Source: Drosophila miranda (lineage: Eukaryota; Arthropoda; Insecta; Diptera; Drosophilidae). Taken from it: 64,000 bases of DNA. The stretch's first letter is position 1, and each line of letters begins with the position of its first letter. Positions 24,091-36,247 of this stretch are shown in pieces. Made by a program: the position numbers and the translations under genes. The stretch covers positions 4,650,001 through 4,714,000 of the forward strand of contig NC_046675.1 in NCBI RefSeq assembly GCF_003369915.1, written 5' to 3'. The notes beneath the pieces are model-generated. The model did no database searches. It was not told the origin of the DNA and saw only the letters and a list, made by a program, of their open reading frames with translations.

Positions 24091-27000
24091 TCTGGCAAAG
24101 ATTGAGCTTAAGAGTTAAGTTGAGAATTTCCCCTCATGCATGCACATTTTTCAACCTTTTTTCGGGTCTCACGTGTCGCGGTCCTCGTTTGTCAGGCACT
24201 TGTCACTTTTTTCAGGGCCCGTGCCCTCTTTGGGACCGTTTGCCATGTCCATCGAAACATGACACATGGACACATGAATACACAAATGGACGTTCACTTC
24301 TGGCCCACAGTCTCTGGCAGTCGGCATGCGGCGGACCTAGCGAAATAAGCTCTTAATTAAGCATCCGTGTCAGTTGGTTTTTTGTTTTTGGCTGTGGCAT
24401 CCTTGAGCTGGAAGCTGGTCAAACAAAAAAGAAAATACCAAAGCGACATGCAAGTTTGTGGCAAAAGTCTTTCGTTTTTGGCCATGGCCATGGCCCAAGT
24501 GCAAGTGGGTCACAAACAGCCCGCTCTCCGTTTCTGTTTCTGGCTGTTTCTGGCCTGTTCGATTTTCTTGTAAAACTGGCGCCTGACCAGAGTCGGCAAT
24601 GGCAATGGCAATGGCCATGGCCATGGCAATGCATAAATAAATATCATGCATACATCGGACATCGGCCATACCATACCATAGCATTCAGCGGGCATCTGGT
24701 TATGAAGGAAGGAAAACGCAAATAGAAATAGAAATACGAGTGGAAATAAATAAAATAAATTTCCCAGCTCGTTTATTTGTTGGTGTGTTCGCGAGTTTGT
24801 TTGCCTTGCTCTGGCAGTCGAGTAATTTACAATTCGCACACATGCTGTGCACTCCCGGTGCACTCTCGCGGGCAGGCACTATTCCACTCTTCCACTCTTC
24901 CCGATGCTGTTGGGGCTCTTTGAAAACGAAAATGAAAATAAATGCACGTTAAGAGGAGAAGTCCTGTCATCGGTCAACGGGCCGCAGTTGTTTGATATGC
25001 CAGCAGCAGCAGCAGCAGTAACAACAGCAATAGAAAAGCAACAGTTGCCCCTTGTACACGAATTTGAATTGTTTCGGCAATACGCTTTCAAAAAGAGGAT
25101 AATCTTAAAAAATAGGTGAAGTTCGGCATTCTTAAATGATACTCTAGAAACCCCCAAACCCCACAAGATAACCGTAGAAATTAGATCTGCAATTACCATC
25201 ATTTAACATAAATTCTCCTCTTGCTTTTAGAAAGAAGTAGGCAGGGTTTTGGTAGGATTTTTCATTCTCTAGAGCTTCATAGAACAATCCAGTATAATTC
25301 TCCTTCTAAACTAAAATGAAAGGGCATCTCCTCTTCGTTGTTCTGCCAATAGCAGCTAATTTCTTGTTTTTACTTTCAAAGTACTCTGAGAGCTGTGGGG
25401 TTGAGCATTTGCCGTTTTATGGCTGCAATTTCACGGGCATGCCGAAAATCATCGGCCATCATTAAGGTCAGTTCGTGGTGGATATGGATGTGGATGGAGA
25501 TTTGCGTAAGGTTTCGTCGCAAATGAAATGATGAGACGCGTGGTACGCCACGGCCACGGGTCGATGTGTGACAATTTTTGGCAATGATTGTCGCTGACCC
25601 CGAAGATTTCGCTAATTCGAAAACGAAAGCCGGCGAAAGAAGACTTTTGGATAGATAAAATATCATAATTTGGAAGGCCCCTTCTTGTTATGGGGTTTTG
25701 GGTTGGGACCTTCTGCTTGTCAGTTGTTTATGCAAATTGCTGTCGAGAAAAGTCCATTGAACTCTGCTTTATGCCTCAGAATTTCTCTTTTTATAGCATT
25801 TTAGTCGTACATGTTCTACGCACTTCTCCATGGGGTATGGTATTTCTTTTTATGTGCGTGTTAAAATGTAATTAAAATAAAACTAAAATAAAAATCCAAC
25901 AACCTGTTTCAAGGTTGTTGGCGCGTCACTTTGGTGTCTGTGACACTTTCCATTTGTTTTGGTTATATGGGTGTTAATAGGGAAAGCTATACAGCTGCGA
26001 GCAGCTCCCTATTCTTGGCCATCGGTGGCTTGGCTTTTGTTGGGAACACCCACCAATATAATCATTGGCTACTGGATAGTCCTTTCACTTTTCATCGCCT
26101 AACTGTGAAAACCTGAATAAATTTAGCCCTATACATAAACATTAATCAAGAGACAATAAAGCGGTAGAGAAGAAATAAAAGGTATACGTATTCTTCTCTG
26201 GCCTTTGTGTATTCGATTTCGTTTATCATGGTAATTTCACCCCGCCCCACAAGAATGATTTAGCTGATCCGCCACTTAACTAAGCGAGACCTGAGCTCCC
26301 TGAGCGGCGAGTCGAGGCCAGGTGGAGTGGAGTGGCGTGGAGTGGCGCGGCATAGAAGATCATCGGACTGGAGGAGGTCCAAAGTGGGCGTGGAATTCGG
26401 CTCTCAACGTCGTACAAATTAATCAACACGTAAACGAGACGCTTTGGCTTTGGGGGCAGATCAAAGAGAAGAGACCTTTTGTCCCAGTTGCAAGTGCAAG
26501 CCCGCTCACATATGGGATGTGGTTTTGGGCTGGGACTGGGATGGGATGGCCTCCTAATGGGCTTTTTATTGGGTCACAAAGCGACGCAATTCACACAAAG
26601 GCGAAGCAGGCAGACACCGACACCTGCCATGGACCCAAATTTCATTAATTGCCTTTTAGCTGGAGTCGTGAGTTGGCCAAAATGGATGCCTAAACGATCT
26701 TTGCAGCGTGTAGGAGAGAAGGACTTGCAGTGGGGCATAGAGAGGGAAAGTTTAAGGTGCAAGCGAGTCAAGGAGCCGGAGCCCAACCGAAGCATGACAG
26801 ATCAAAGCGGCCAACAGCTGAAAGGCCCACCAAATGGGAAATTCATTATAAAAAGAGGCAGCAACGAATCAGATGATGATGATGATGGGAAAATCCACAT
26901 ATAACATATATGTATGCATCTAAACAATAGTTGATGGTATTAGTTCGTAATAGAGTTATGAGTCTTTCTTGTTTGCCAAATTACCTAAAATGCTAAGACT

Positions 27001-27728
27001 ACCCCAGCTATGCGGCACTGAGGCAGTTTTTATCTCAAGAGAATCCAGCCGTGGATTCTGGGGCAAGCTCGAGCTGCAGTTTCCCAGAACTACTCGAACC
27101 AGTATGAGAGATGAAAAAGACAAAGTGGCTCTGAGCCGCTTGTGGATCAATAATGCGACAGAAATGGTCTGATGAGTAAATTAATTGCTGGCCATGATCT
27201 GGTCGGACATTCTCCACTTGGTCCACACTAATTCGCAATAAAGACTCAATTAACCAGCGCAGAGATACGCAGAGAACCCCCCCCAACATGACCTGAACAT
27301 CTGTCTAGACAAGTGGACGATCGATCTACAAAGGTAAATGCAAATGATATATATATGAATTTAAAAGTTGTCTAATCGGTTGTGCAAATCGGGGCAAAAG
27401 AATCACAAAGTAGGCGCTTAGGTTACCTGTCAAATAACTATGCGAAATATAGCCTGCTGTCGATTAGGTTTGTCATTGTCTAAAATCAAGTCAACTTGTA
27501 AGGTTGCATAGTTTTTTTAGGTAGTATCAAGAAAGATTAACAATTAATTGGTGAAATTGCACTCTTTTTCTGCAGGACGGAACCAGTTTTAACAAGATTA
27601 CCGCCCCATAGGCCCTAAGGTGATACCAGAACCCAACTATGGTAAGCCGAATCTCATACCCCATGTACTCCACATGACACTGTATTTCACCGTAGAGCTG
27701 CGACAAGTCTGCAAAAGAGCACCAAAAG

Positions 27729-28682
27729 ATGGAGCTGGAGGTGATGCCGAAACTAGAAAGAATGGGGCGACACACCAATAAACTTAATTGGTTCAAGAAT
27801 TTTGTGATTGCGAAAATAGTGGACAAAAGGTACGCATCGGTCTTTTTGCAGCCCATCCAGAATCCGAAATACTATGAGATGATCAAGAATCCGATGGATA
27901 TAGGCAGTATTATAAAGAGAATCGATAATCGGTACTACCGGAGTTATGCAGAGGCTGTCAAAGACTTTCGAATTATGTTGGAAAATTGTTTCAAATTCTT
28001 CGGACCCGATGACCCGGTGTACATAAACGGCATGCAAACGGCAAATCTTTTCTTGGAGATCATGGTAAATCGGCCCAAGGGACCGGAGATCCGATCCACC
28101 AGGAATCCCCGCAGCGCCACTCTGGAAATGAAGTGCCGCAAGGTCGCCAAGAAGAGGGTCGCGGAACCGGAAATGTGGCAGAGCCAGTGCTGGGCGCGGT
28201 TGAGCAAGCTTCGGGACCTCAGCAGTAAACTGGACATGCCATTTGCTTACTTATTGGTCCTCACGAAGTGTGACATTCTGGAAACGATACTGTCGCAGGG
28301 CCACTTTGCGAACCATAAGCAGTTCACCGAAGAATTACAGCGAAGCTTCAACGGTTTCTGCAACTCAGCCATTCAACACATACTGACCAAGGGGTTGGCG
28401 TACACGGACTCTACCGAGAGACCACGCTCTGAAGATCCAGATGACAATTACGTCAACTCTTGGGTGAGCCCTGGGCACGGCTTTAGTTCTGATCCCGCCT
28501 GCGACCGCAGCTGCAGCCCAGACTCTAGCTCCAGCTGGGACTCCTACAAAGGATCGCCAACCAAGAGTGCTAAATCCAATATCTCAAGCTCTAGCTTCAT
28601 CTGCGGCAGCTCATACTCCGACTCTAGCGACTTCTCTTTCGGTTGCTCTAGCAACGAGCTCTCAGGCGACTCCTCGGATTAG
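27729..28682 (+). CDS. Single-exon bromodomain protein (testis BET-like), degenerate acetyl-lysine pocket
   Basis: Intronless 317-residue protein. One bromodomain spans about residues 19-111. It shows the helix Z start LNWFKNFVIAKI, a ZA loop with NPKYYEMIKNPMDIGSI (the PMD hallmark) and the helix B/C region SYAEAVKDFRIMLENC. The pattern is closest to the first bromodomain of BET proteins. Two features are odd. The WPF shelf is SVF and the ZA loop is about six residues short. The Asn that anchors acetyl-lysine (in NCYVYN of BET proteins) is replaced, the text here being NCFKFFGPDD. Residues 150-225 are predicted helical and of unknown type. The last 60 residues are very rich in Ser and Asp. 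AATAAA follows 43 bp after the stop, and no frameshift or stop breaks the frame. Likely a retroposed or rapidly evolving relative of the fly tBRD genes; the precise orthologue is not known to me. Confidence 0.85.
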   Translation: MELEVMPKLERMGRHTNKLNWFKNFVIAKIVDKRYASVFLQPIQNPKYYEMIKNPMDIGSIIKRIDNRYYRSYAEAVKDFRIMLENCFKFFGPDDPVYINGMQTANLFLEIMVNRPKGPEIRSTRNPRSATLEMKCRKVAKKRVAEPEMWQSQCWARLSKLRDLSSKLDMPFAYLLVLTKCDILETILSQGHFANHKQFTEELQRSFNGFCNSAIQHILTKGLAYTDSTERPRSEDPDDNYVNSWVSPGHGFSSDPACDRSCSPDSSSSWDSYKGSPTKSAKSNISSSSFICGSSYSDSSDFSFGCSSNELSGDSSD

Positions 28683-28724
28683 CAATAATACAAGAACGGA
28701 GTACAAATATTTTCTCTATAAACA

Positions 28725-28730
28725 AATAAA
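28725..28730 (+). terminator. Poly(A) signal of the bromodomain gene
   Basis: Canonical AATAAA 43 bp after the TAG stop. It supports a functional transcription unit with a short 3' UTR rather than a relic. Confidence 0.7.
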
Positions 28731-29673
28731 ATGTTCCACAAATAGACATTTTGAGTCACTAATTAGTGACTTCAGATTCATTTCAGGGAGCCGGAGGGCC
28801 TCACGGGTAAAGGGTAAAAAACGTCGCTGATCTCGTATGTAGATGCAATGAAAGTGCATCGTCGATTTGTACACACTTAACTCTACTTTTCACTTTCATT
28901 GTAAACGCGTTAACAAACTGCGTCTGGGCCAGGCCTAATGATGGCTCATGCAGGTTGCTCTGGGGTTTGGCCATCGATTAAAGTCATTCACTCGCAGAAG
29001 CCCATCAAAACAAACAAAGCAAACAGAAATGCTCCTAAAGAGATGGGATATCTGAGATATGTGCTGGTTGCAACTCTCACTTTCCTTAATTAATGGGAAT
29101 CGTCTCGAATACCCTACAGAGACACACAGAGCAGGGTATCCCAAGAGCTGTCTGACGAAGAATGCGACTGTCAGTAGGGAACAGGGAACTGGCACTAAAT
29201 TAAGACATTTACGACCCGGTCAGATCCGAATCAATAATGAAATGGCCATGCAAAATTCTAGACACAACAGCTTAGCGCTTAAGAGCCGCCTCGGGGAATG
29301 CCGCCGCACCAGGCAACGGTAAATGTATCTCTAGAGGAGACTTCATGACTGCAGATACTCGACTCGAGATTAGAATGAATCATTTCCAGCATCCTAATTG
29401 AGTTGCAGCCGGCCAGAATATTAGCAGACGCCTTGTCGAACTCCATGTCCATGTCCATGTCTGAGCCGATGTCTGTGCCTGTGTCGAGGTGTGAGACTAT
29501 TTAGCCGTCTAACTAAGGCCAAACAGCAACGATTAGTCCCAGACTAAGACGAGGAAGTGGGCCTGGGACTTGGACCTGGACCTGGAGCTGGAGCTGGACG
29601 ATGACGAAGGGCCATTTATCACAGCGAGAGAACTGCTCGTGTCTCGTCTCTTTGGGCAAATTAACCGTTCCCC

Positions 29674-29698
29674 GACTGACTGACTGACTGACTGACTG
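29674..29698 (+). repeat. CTGA tetranucleotide microsatellite
   Basis: Six GACT/CTGA units, then degenerate GACTG units up to about 29730. Confidence 0.85.
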
Positions 29699-30380
29699 GC
29701 TGGATGACTGCCTGACTGGGTGACTGAGTGAGAGACTAACGGAAGACAGAGTGGCTGGTATCCCACTCCTGGTCTTCACTCCTCCACTTAATTGCCCCTT
29801 CGATGCCCCACACCGAAAGTGTTATGTGAGTCCCACAGTCTGACGGAAATGTAGTTCTCTGGGTCAATGCGAGCACCTGAACTAATCAGAGCCCCAGCGA
29901 GTGGGGCACGCGTGGCAGTTCTCTGGCAGTCTCACACTTGTCAATGAATTCTCTCGGAGATGACAGCTTTCACAAAATAATTCACAAATGTTGCACGCAC
30001 TGCGAAATCTTTTGAGCTGAGGGAATCACAGGGCATCGAGTTCGAACTGCGGCAAATGAATTCGATCTGAGAGTGACAAGATCTGAACCTTAGTTCGAAG
30101 GGTGCACAGTGCACACCCATGGATGGATCTGTGTATCTGTGAGAATTTGTACTCGAGCTGAACCTCACGTTCGATGTGGAAAAGGGTTCCATAAAACACA
30201 ATGGAGCATCGCCAGTCCAAGTTCTATTGTTCTATGGCCATGGCTTGCACAAATTTTCGGCAGCTTTAATGTTTATTCATGAATTCCAACATGAAACTGC
30301 AATGCAACGAGGAAGAGACAAGTTCCCCGGCCTGCACATAAATCAAATTGGCCGAAATCCTCTCCAGCAGCAGGAGCAGG

Positions 30381-30485
30381 AACAGCAACAGCAACAGCAA
30401 CAGAATCAGCAGCAGGCAGATCCATGGCAACATCCATATCCATATCCACATCCATATCCAAATATCCCCATCCACATCCCCCATC
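30381..30485 (+). repeat. CAACAG run followed by ATCCAT/ATCCAC run
   Basis: A CAACAG-type run (30381-30412) is followed by imperfect CATATC and CATCCA hexamers (30430-30485). Together they create a spurious Gln/Pro/His-rich frame. Simple-sequence expansion, not coding. Confidence 0.8.
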
Positions 30486-31894
30486 CATGGCCACAGCACG
30501 CAGTCATGGCCAACTGATTGAGCTGTCGCGTATTTGGGTGAGGTGAGATCGCCCAGTGTCTAAATGTCCATAGATTCTAAAAGATCGAGGTTGAGGCTGT
30601 GGCTGAGAATGGGACTGGGGCTGGGACTGGGGATGAGGACGAGGGTATTCCTATTTCTGGCTTCTGGCTTCTGGCATTTGAATTTGAATTTCGTGTCTCG
30701 GCTGCTTAGGGAAATCTGCTGCCTTGGAGAAAACGGGGAAAATTTCCATATTACTTGTATTGCCATTGCTCTTATATGGCTCCAGATCTCTGCCATTTTC
30801 ACGGACTTTTGTCATATTGAAGCGGGGTAAATGCTGAATACTAAGATGCACAGCCCGAGGCCCGCCCACAGATTCCATGTCCATCCCGGTCATAGTCCAA
30901 TTCAGAGTCGACGGCAGAGAGGAGTACCCACATATCTGACCACAACTGGGTCAACAGCATCTGGCTAACGGAAGTCGATTATCAGCTGCATTCGAGCTCT
31001 GAACCTCATAGAAATGGATACAGGTGCGTGGCCATAAACCTTGTGGGATGGGAGGTGAGGGGGACTTATGGAGGATTAGCTTTCCCAGGGGAAAAACCCG
31101 ATCTAATCCGATCCGGCTGCTGTGTGCGCCCCTGAATGATCTTCACTGCGGCTTGGCGCTCCAGATTTACAATAGATTAAGGAGGGAGGCAGGGAGGGCA
31201 TCATCTATTCGCTATGTGCCCGCTGGCTGAATCGAAAATCATTTCCATGTAAGGCATCAGAATGGGCGGCAGCCCCCTGTCCCCTGTCCCCCAGTCCCCA
31301 GTCATCGGGAGGCAAATGGCAAATGGAGAACGAACCTCGGATACCGCCGACGAATGCTGCACTTATTCTATTACAAATTTTATTACACTTAAGTGCGGTG
31401 GAATAAAGCGAAATGTGTGCCATGGTGTGCCCGGTCGGGAGACTGCTCGTAGTTGAGCCATGTCTAATCCTCCGGCGGGCGCTTTCTTTGATGATGGGGC
31501 CGCAGTCGCCGTCGCAGTCGCAGTCGGGCCTGCGACGGGACCGCTTCCCCAAATTGCGCCCGCTGATGTAATGTTTGCTCGATCTGGTCACGTTGCACGT
31601 AACCGCAGCGCGGCTTTTATTTAACGTGCGGTAATTGCATTAATAAAGACCCCAAATCCCAAATTATATTGTACAAATTGAGCTGCGTACAATGAAAGCG
31701 AAATTGTTTGATTTCTTGCCGATTGTCGATTCCCCAAGCCTCAAAATTGAGGCTCCCATCTCGAAGTGCATCTACTCGTATCTGACTGGATCGATTGATT
31801 CGAATCAATTGAAAGATGAAAGACTTGACTTGTCAAAGCCATCTCCTGGGAAGCGAACGTGCTTTTAGACACCTGGGTAGAAATCATCCAGGAA

Positions 31895-31920
31895 ATCATC
31901 ATCATCGTCATGATGATGAT
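31895..31920. repeat. Perfect ATC/GAT triplet hairpin
   Basis: Arms ATCATCATCAT (31895-31905) and ATGATGATGAT (31910-31920) are exact reverse complements separated by four bases (CGTC). Most simply, two triplet runs of opposite sense abut, for instance by inversion of a microsatellite. Confidence 0.8.
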
Positions 31921-33373
31921 CGTTGCTCAGAGCTAGATAGAAATCCAAGATCCAATTGATACATTAAACTAAACCTTTCTATGCTTTTATTAGACTTTTG
32001 ATGGATATTTTATTATCTGTTTACTACCATGCCGTTTTCTCCAATTAAATTCTTGATTATTCACATCTGTAAGCTTGGCGAGAGTTCTTCTATTCCGATA
32101 TCTTAAGGTTTAGCAGCGCCTTTGCTTCTACCGTATCTGTGAGTACTATCTCAGGGACTGACATGATTTACGACTTTTCTCCCATAAAGCCAGCTTACAA
32201 ATCCTCCCACTGATTAATTTTGAATCCATAACCTTCTCTGGTTCCAGGAGAGAACAACAAACAGTACTTCATGTACTGTACTATAGGAGGTACTTCACTG
32301 CAGTGAGGACCCCAACTGGTTGCACCTGTTCCACTTGGCCTCGGGTCGTGGCCATAGAACATTTTCATGTTCCAGAGAGCATTTTGTTTTTATGACAACA
32401 TCGGAGAGTCATCGCTCGAACGGTCCGAACAGGGCCGATCGCAGCGGATGCTGCTCTCCAGGCTCCGATCGTGGAAGAAGGTATCGAGCATTGGGTCTGG
32501 CTGTCATGTGGAACTGCTGTCCGTTTCCATAATTAAAGGCCAGCAGCGCTTTTTGGCGGTGGTGGCCCCGTTGTGTTCTTAATGTTGGCATTTATATGCC
32601 ATAGAATTCTTCATGCGATTAGCAAAATTAATTGCCTCACAACGACGACCACGACGACGACGACGACGACGGAGGAGAGGACGGAGCGTCGGGATTGCTG
32701 ATTTTCGTTTGTTGGCGGAAGTGGCCATGGAGAGTGGTGCACCAACCAGGAGATGGTAACGGTACCACTGGTCATCCATCCAGCCAAAAGCGATGTAGTA
32801 TATCGATTGCCTTTGACCATTAATAATCCATACCACGCCAAGTCGTTGAAAGGAATGCTGCGGGTCGATGAGAGCTATGTCGAATCCAATCGACTCGGAG
32901 TCGTCTCGGTTCGGGTTGTGTTGAAAGTGAGAGTCGCCCGGGGGCCCAATGAATCGATTCGAATCAATGCATGAAAATAGACAAACAAAAGCCAGTGATT
33001 TATGTGCACTGTGTGCATTGGAAAGAATCATGTGAAAATTGTGGGACCTGCTTGGGCCACTCAACCCAGCCCCGCACCACCAGCGCTTCACTTTCGTGTG
33101 AGAAAGTGTTCGATTTGAGTCGCAATCAACTGTTGCCTGGCGATGATAAATGTCAGACCGCTGTGCAATTACCGCGGCTCGGCATAAATCTCAGGACCCA
33201 ACCGCTCTGACCCACATTAATCCGCAAAACGTTGTGCCCCGAGCCGGAGCCGGAGTCGGAGTCGGAGTCAGAGCCAAAGCGGAAATTAACAGAGCACAGA
33301 TCTGTGTAAATCTCGAGAACTGCGCGGATTAGGAGCCGCACTCCCGCACGCGCCACAAGTCCACTTCATAACT

Positions 33374-33397
33374 CAACGTTGCAACGTTGCAACGTTG
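33374..33397. repeat. Three tandem copies of the palindrome CAACGTTG
   Basis: CAACGTTG is its own reverse complement and occurs three times head to tail without spacers. It could be a cluster of dyad binding sites (ACGT core, Myb-like AACGTT) or a short tandem expansion. No gene is adjacent. Confidence 0.85.
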
Positions 33398-34011
33398 AGA
33401 CGGCAGAGGCAACTGCATCGCGGTGGCGGCATGGCGGTCCTGACTTTGTTACATATTATTTATTGTGTCGGCCCAGCTCCGACAAAACTCCCTCCTCAAG
33501 CATAGACCCAACTGCAGCTCCAACTCCAGCTCCAACTCCAACTCCATCCACAGGTCTAGTCTTATCCAACTCCCGACAAATCCCGTGGGCGTTTAACGGC
33601 AGTTGGTAGGTTGCATATTTTCCAAGCAAAACCAAACCAAAATTCGTGTACTCGACTCTGAATTGCGCCTAATGGGTGTGGGTGTCGGTGTCGGTGCTCC
33701 CTGTCTGCGGATTATGGGAACAGACCATATCAGTGGCAATAAAATTATGTAAAAAACGTTTTCCTTGTCTTTTTTTCTTCATTTTTCTGTGTTCTGTGTG
33801 TTCGAGTGCGGCAACAAGTGGCAGACAAGCCCGCGACTCCGGGTGTCGATGCTGATGTGTGGGCGTTGAAGGTAGTCTGAGTGAGCAAACAGCATTTGTG
33901 ACTCTATTTATGAGATTATTCTGGCAGATAATTTGACTGATTGATCTGTTGATTTATACCTTTGAGGCAGTGAATCAACTTCAAAGTAAATCCCCTTTAT
34001 TGGCTTTAATA

Positions 34012-34262
34012 GGAGTTGACACTCTTCCATTTAGAGAATCCAAAGATGATTCTTGTGCTATAAACAGAATTTTCTACACTTATTCATCAGCTTATTCTTG
34101 GTAACTTGGAACTACAAATTTCTGTCTCTTTCATTGGATTAAATGTTGACAAGCTTCCATTTGACAGAAAGCAGGAGATGATGATTGTAAGAAGATTGTC
34201 AGCTGTAAATATGAATGTATAGATGTGTTATATCCACATAAGCTCATCATCTTATCATCAGT
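34012..34262. repeat. Diverged duplication of about 130 bp
   Basis: TTGACACTCTTCCATTTAGA (34016) is matched by TTGACAAGCTTCCATTTGAC (34146), offset 130. AGATGAT..TTGT follows in both copies (34044 and 34176). Divergence is high, so this is an old event. Noncoding and A/T-rich. Confidence 0.5.
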
Positions 34263-36222
34263 CTGTTCAACATTAAGAACCAAATAAATACGAGTATTTA
34301 AGATCGAACCGCGGGCTACTTATACGCTATTATTTGCAATTCATAAAAGATTATAAATAACGGCGATACACAAATTTTTTTTTTAAATAGAGAGATCATT
34401 TGATCATGCTTCTTTTATAAATAAACTATCCGCACTCAAGCTTACCAATCCTAAAGTTCTTTGGGAACCAAAAATGATTTCGTTTCACTTTCATAGGCTC
34501 AAATGTAACAGGTTCCCATGGGACAGAGCTCCAAAAATAATATACAGCCATATGTGCGTGCCAAGAGCACCAAAATCGGATTATGGGCTATTATTGTCAT
34601 GTTTTTTTTATTAGACGTACGCCTGAAGGTCAGAACGAGCGCCGCTGCGTACCGCCCCCTACCCAGTCCCTTCCCAGACATTTCTCGTGTGACACATGAG
34701 AAGCAGCTAATGTCACTTAGAACGGGACCAGGTCTGGTTTGCTGGCGAGTGACAAATAAAAACCGAAAGTTTTAATTGAAAGTTTTGGGAAAGAAAGTTG
34801 ATGCCAAGGGCCGCCCAGAAAGGGTCATTCCAATTAGAAAAGTGTGTTGGTTCCACAAAGATCTATCGGGTCCAACCCGATGAAGGGTTCCCCTAAGCAG
34901 GTCCGACAGTTAGTAACACAGTAGCACACTTTGCATACTACCAAGACGGCGAGATAGATATATGGATGAATGGAGATAAAGAAATCCACTCTAGAAGTTG
35001 TGGCTTTTCCATTAAACCTAACGGTTGTAGACATGAATGGGCTGCGTGTTAAATTTATTCATATATTCTTATCTAAGTTCATGAATGGAGAGTCCCAAAG
35101 GGGTCCAAGATTGCTCCAAGAGTGGTGGCTGAATTTCTCGAAATTTTCTGAACTGATTAGGCAAATTATCAAATTAGTTGTTCATCGTTTTCGGGCTTTG
35201 TTTGTTTTCTCGGTTTTTGTTTAATTATCACAACAATTAAGGGTGTCATTAAGTCTCATTAGGTGTACGAAACGCAAATATATAACATTTCGGTTGGCAG
35301 GTACAGTGAAACTTAAACAGAACCAAACGAAATCACTACCAAAGAAACCATCAGGCAGGTAATAACCCCTCTGCCCAATCGAACTTCAATTAGAAGGCTT
35401 ACGAAATACTTCAAATGCGATTAACTAAATGGATTTTAATGGAATGTGTCTGGTGGCTGTCTGGTGTCTCAATGGGGTTTTCTCCTACGAGCACACACAT
35501 TCCTGGCCTTTTCCCACCCACTCAAATGAAAAGTAAGGCAACTTTCTCTGCTTTCCTGTCCGACTTTTAATCCTGTCAATATCATTGCTCTCTTGTCCTG
35601 TCAATATCATTTCAGTTTTGTTGAAGCGAATAAGCAAAAGCGCAGACCGCTCGAGCGGTCCACTGAATCTTTGGCAAAGTGGTTGAACCCTAGATTCGAA
35701 TCGAATGATGGATTTAATGGCAAATGGCTTTCTGATGAGTGTGAATGGGAAAATTAGAAATTCACACAACGATTTGTGGCATAGGCTTTGCGAATTCTTT
35801 TTAATACGATTAAAGGGGCTTTTGTCTTCAAAAGTCTATTAGAAAAGCGGAGATTTGTCATACCCTTAAATAATCCCCTTTCGCACTCCTCCGGTCAACT
35901 TTCTTTGGAAGGCGTATCGGATGGCAGCCAGAAATAGAATCTTATAAAGAGAGAGAATTTACTGTGTGACCTTTTGTCATCATTGGTCTTTTGTAATTAC
36001 AAATGGTTTTTGGTCGGCGCACAATGCAAATTGTTTGGCCATTGACCCACATATGTACACGGAGAACGCAGAACGGAGAACGGGAACGGAGAGTCTTCCC
36101 ATTACCAAGAATGGAACAAGCCGAATGCAAAAGTTCGGTTTAATCATCTCCGTTCGGCAAGATGACTCCTGGGCTGTGGGCAGTGGGCTGGGAAGCTGGC
36201 CTACTGGGTTTACTTGGATAAC

Positions 36223-36247
36223 TACGAGTACGAGTACGAGTACGAGT
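36223..36247 (+). repeat. ACGAGT hexanucleotide run
   Basis: Four tandem ACGAGT/GTACGA units. Single units of the same hexamer (TACGAGTA, ACTCGTA) recur through the desert, for example at 2571, 12360 and 54287, a common motif of this genome. Confidence 0.8.

Larger units (their letters stand above)
9901..27728. other. Gene desert, left half
   Basis: About 17.8 kb with no reading frame I can assign to a protein family, no tRNA or rRNA, and no transposase or reverse-transcriptase remnant that I recognise. The composition is typical of fly regulatory DNA: alternating GC-rich simple-sequence runs and A/T-rich patches with homeodomain-type cores such as TTTATGGC and AATTAATT. Most long open frames here overlap others on both strands and encode low-complexity peptides. 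Local repeats worth noting are listed separately. Enhancer content for the flanking genes is likely but not demonstrable from sequence alone. Confidence 0.6.
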
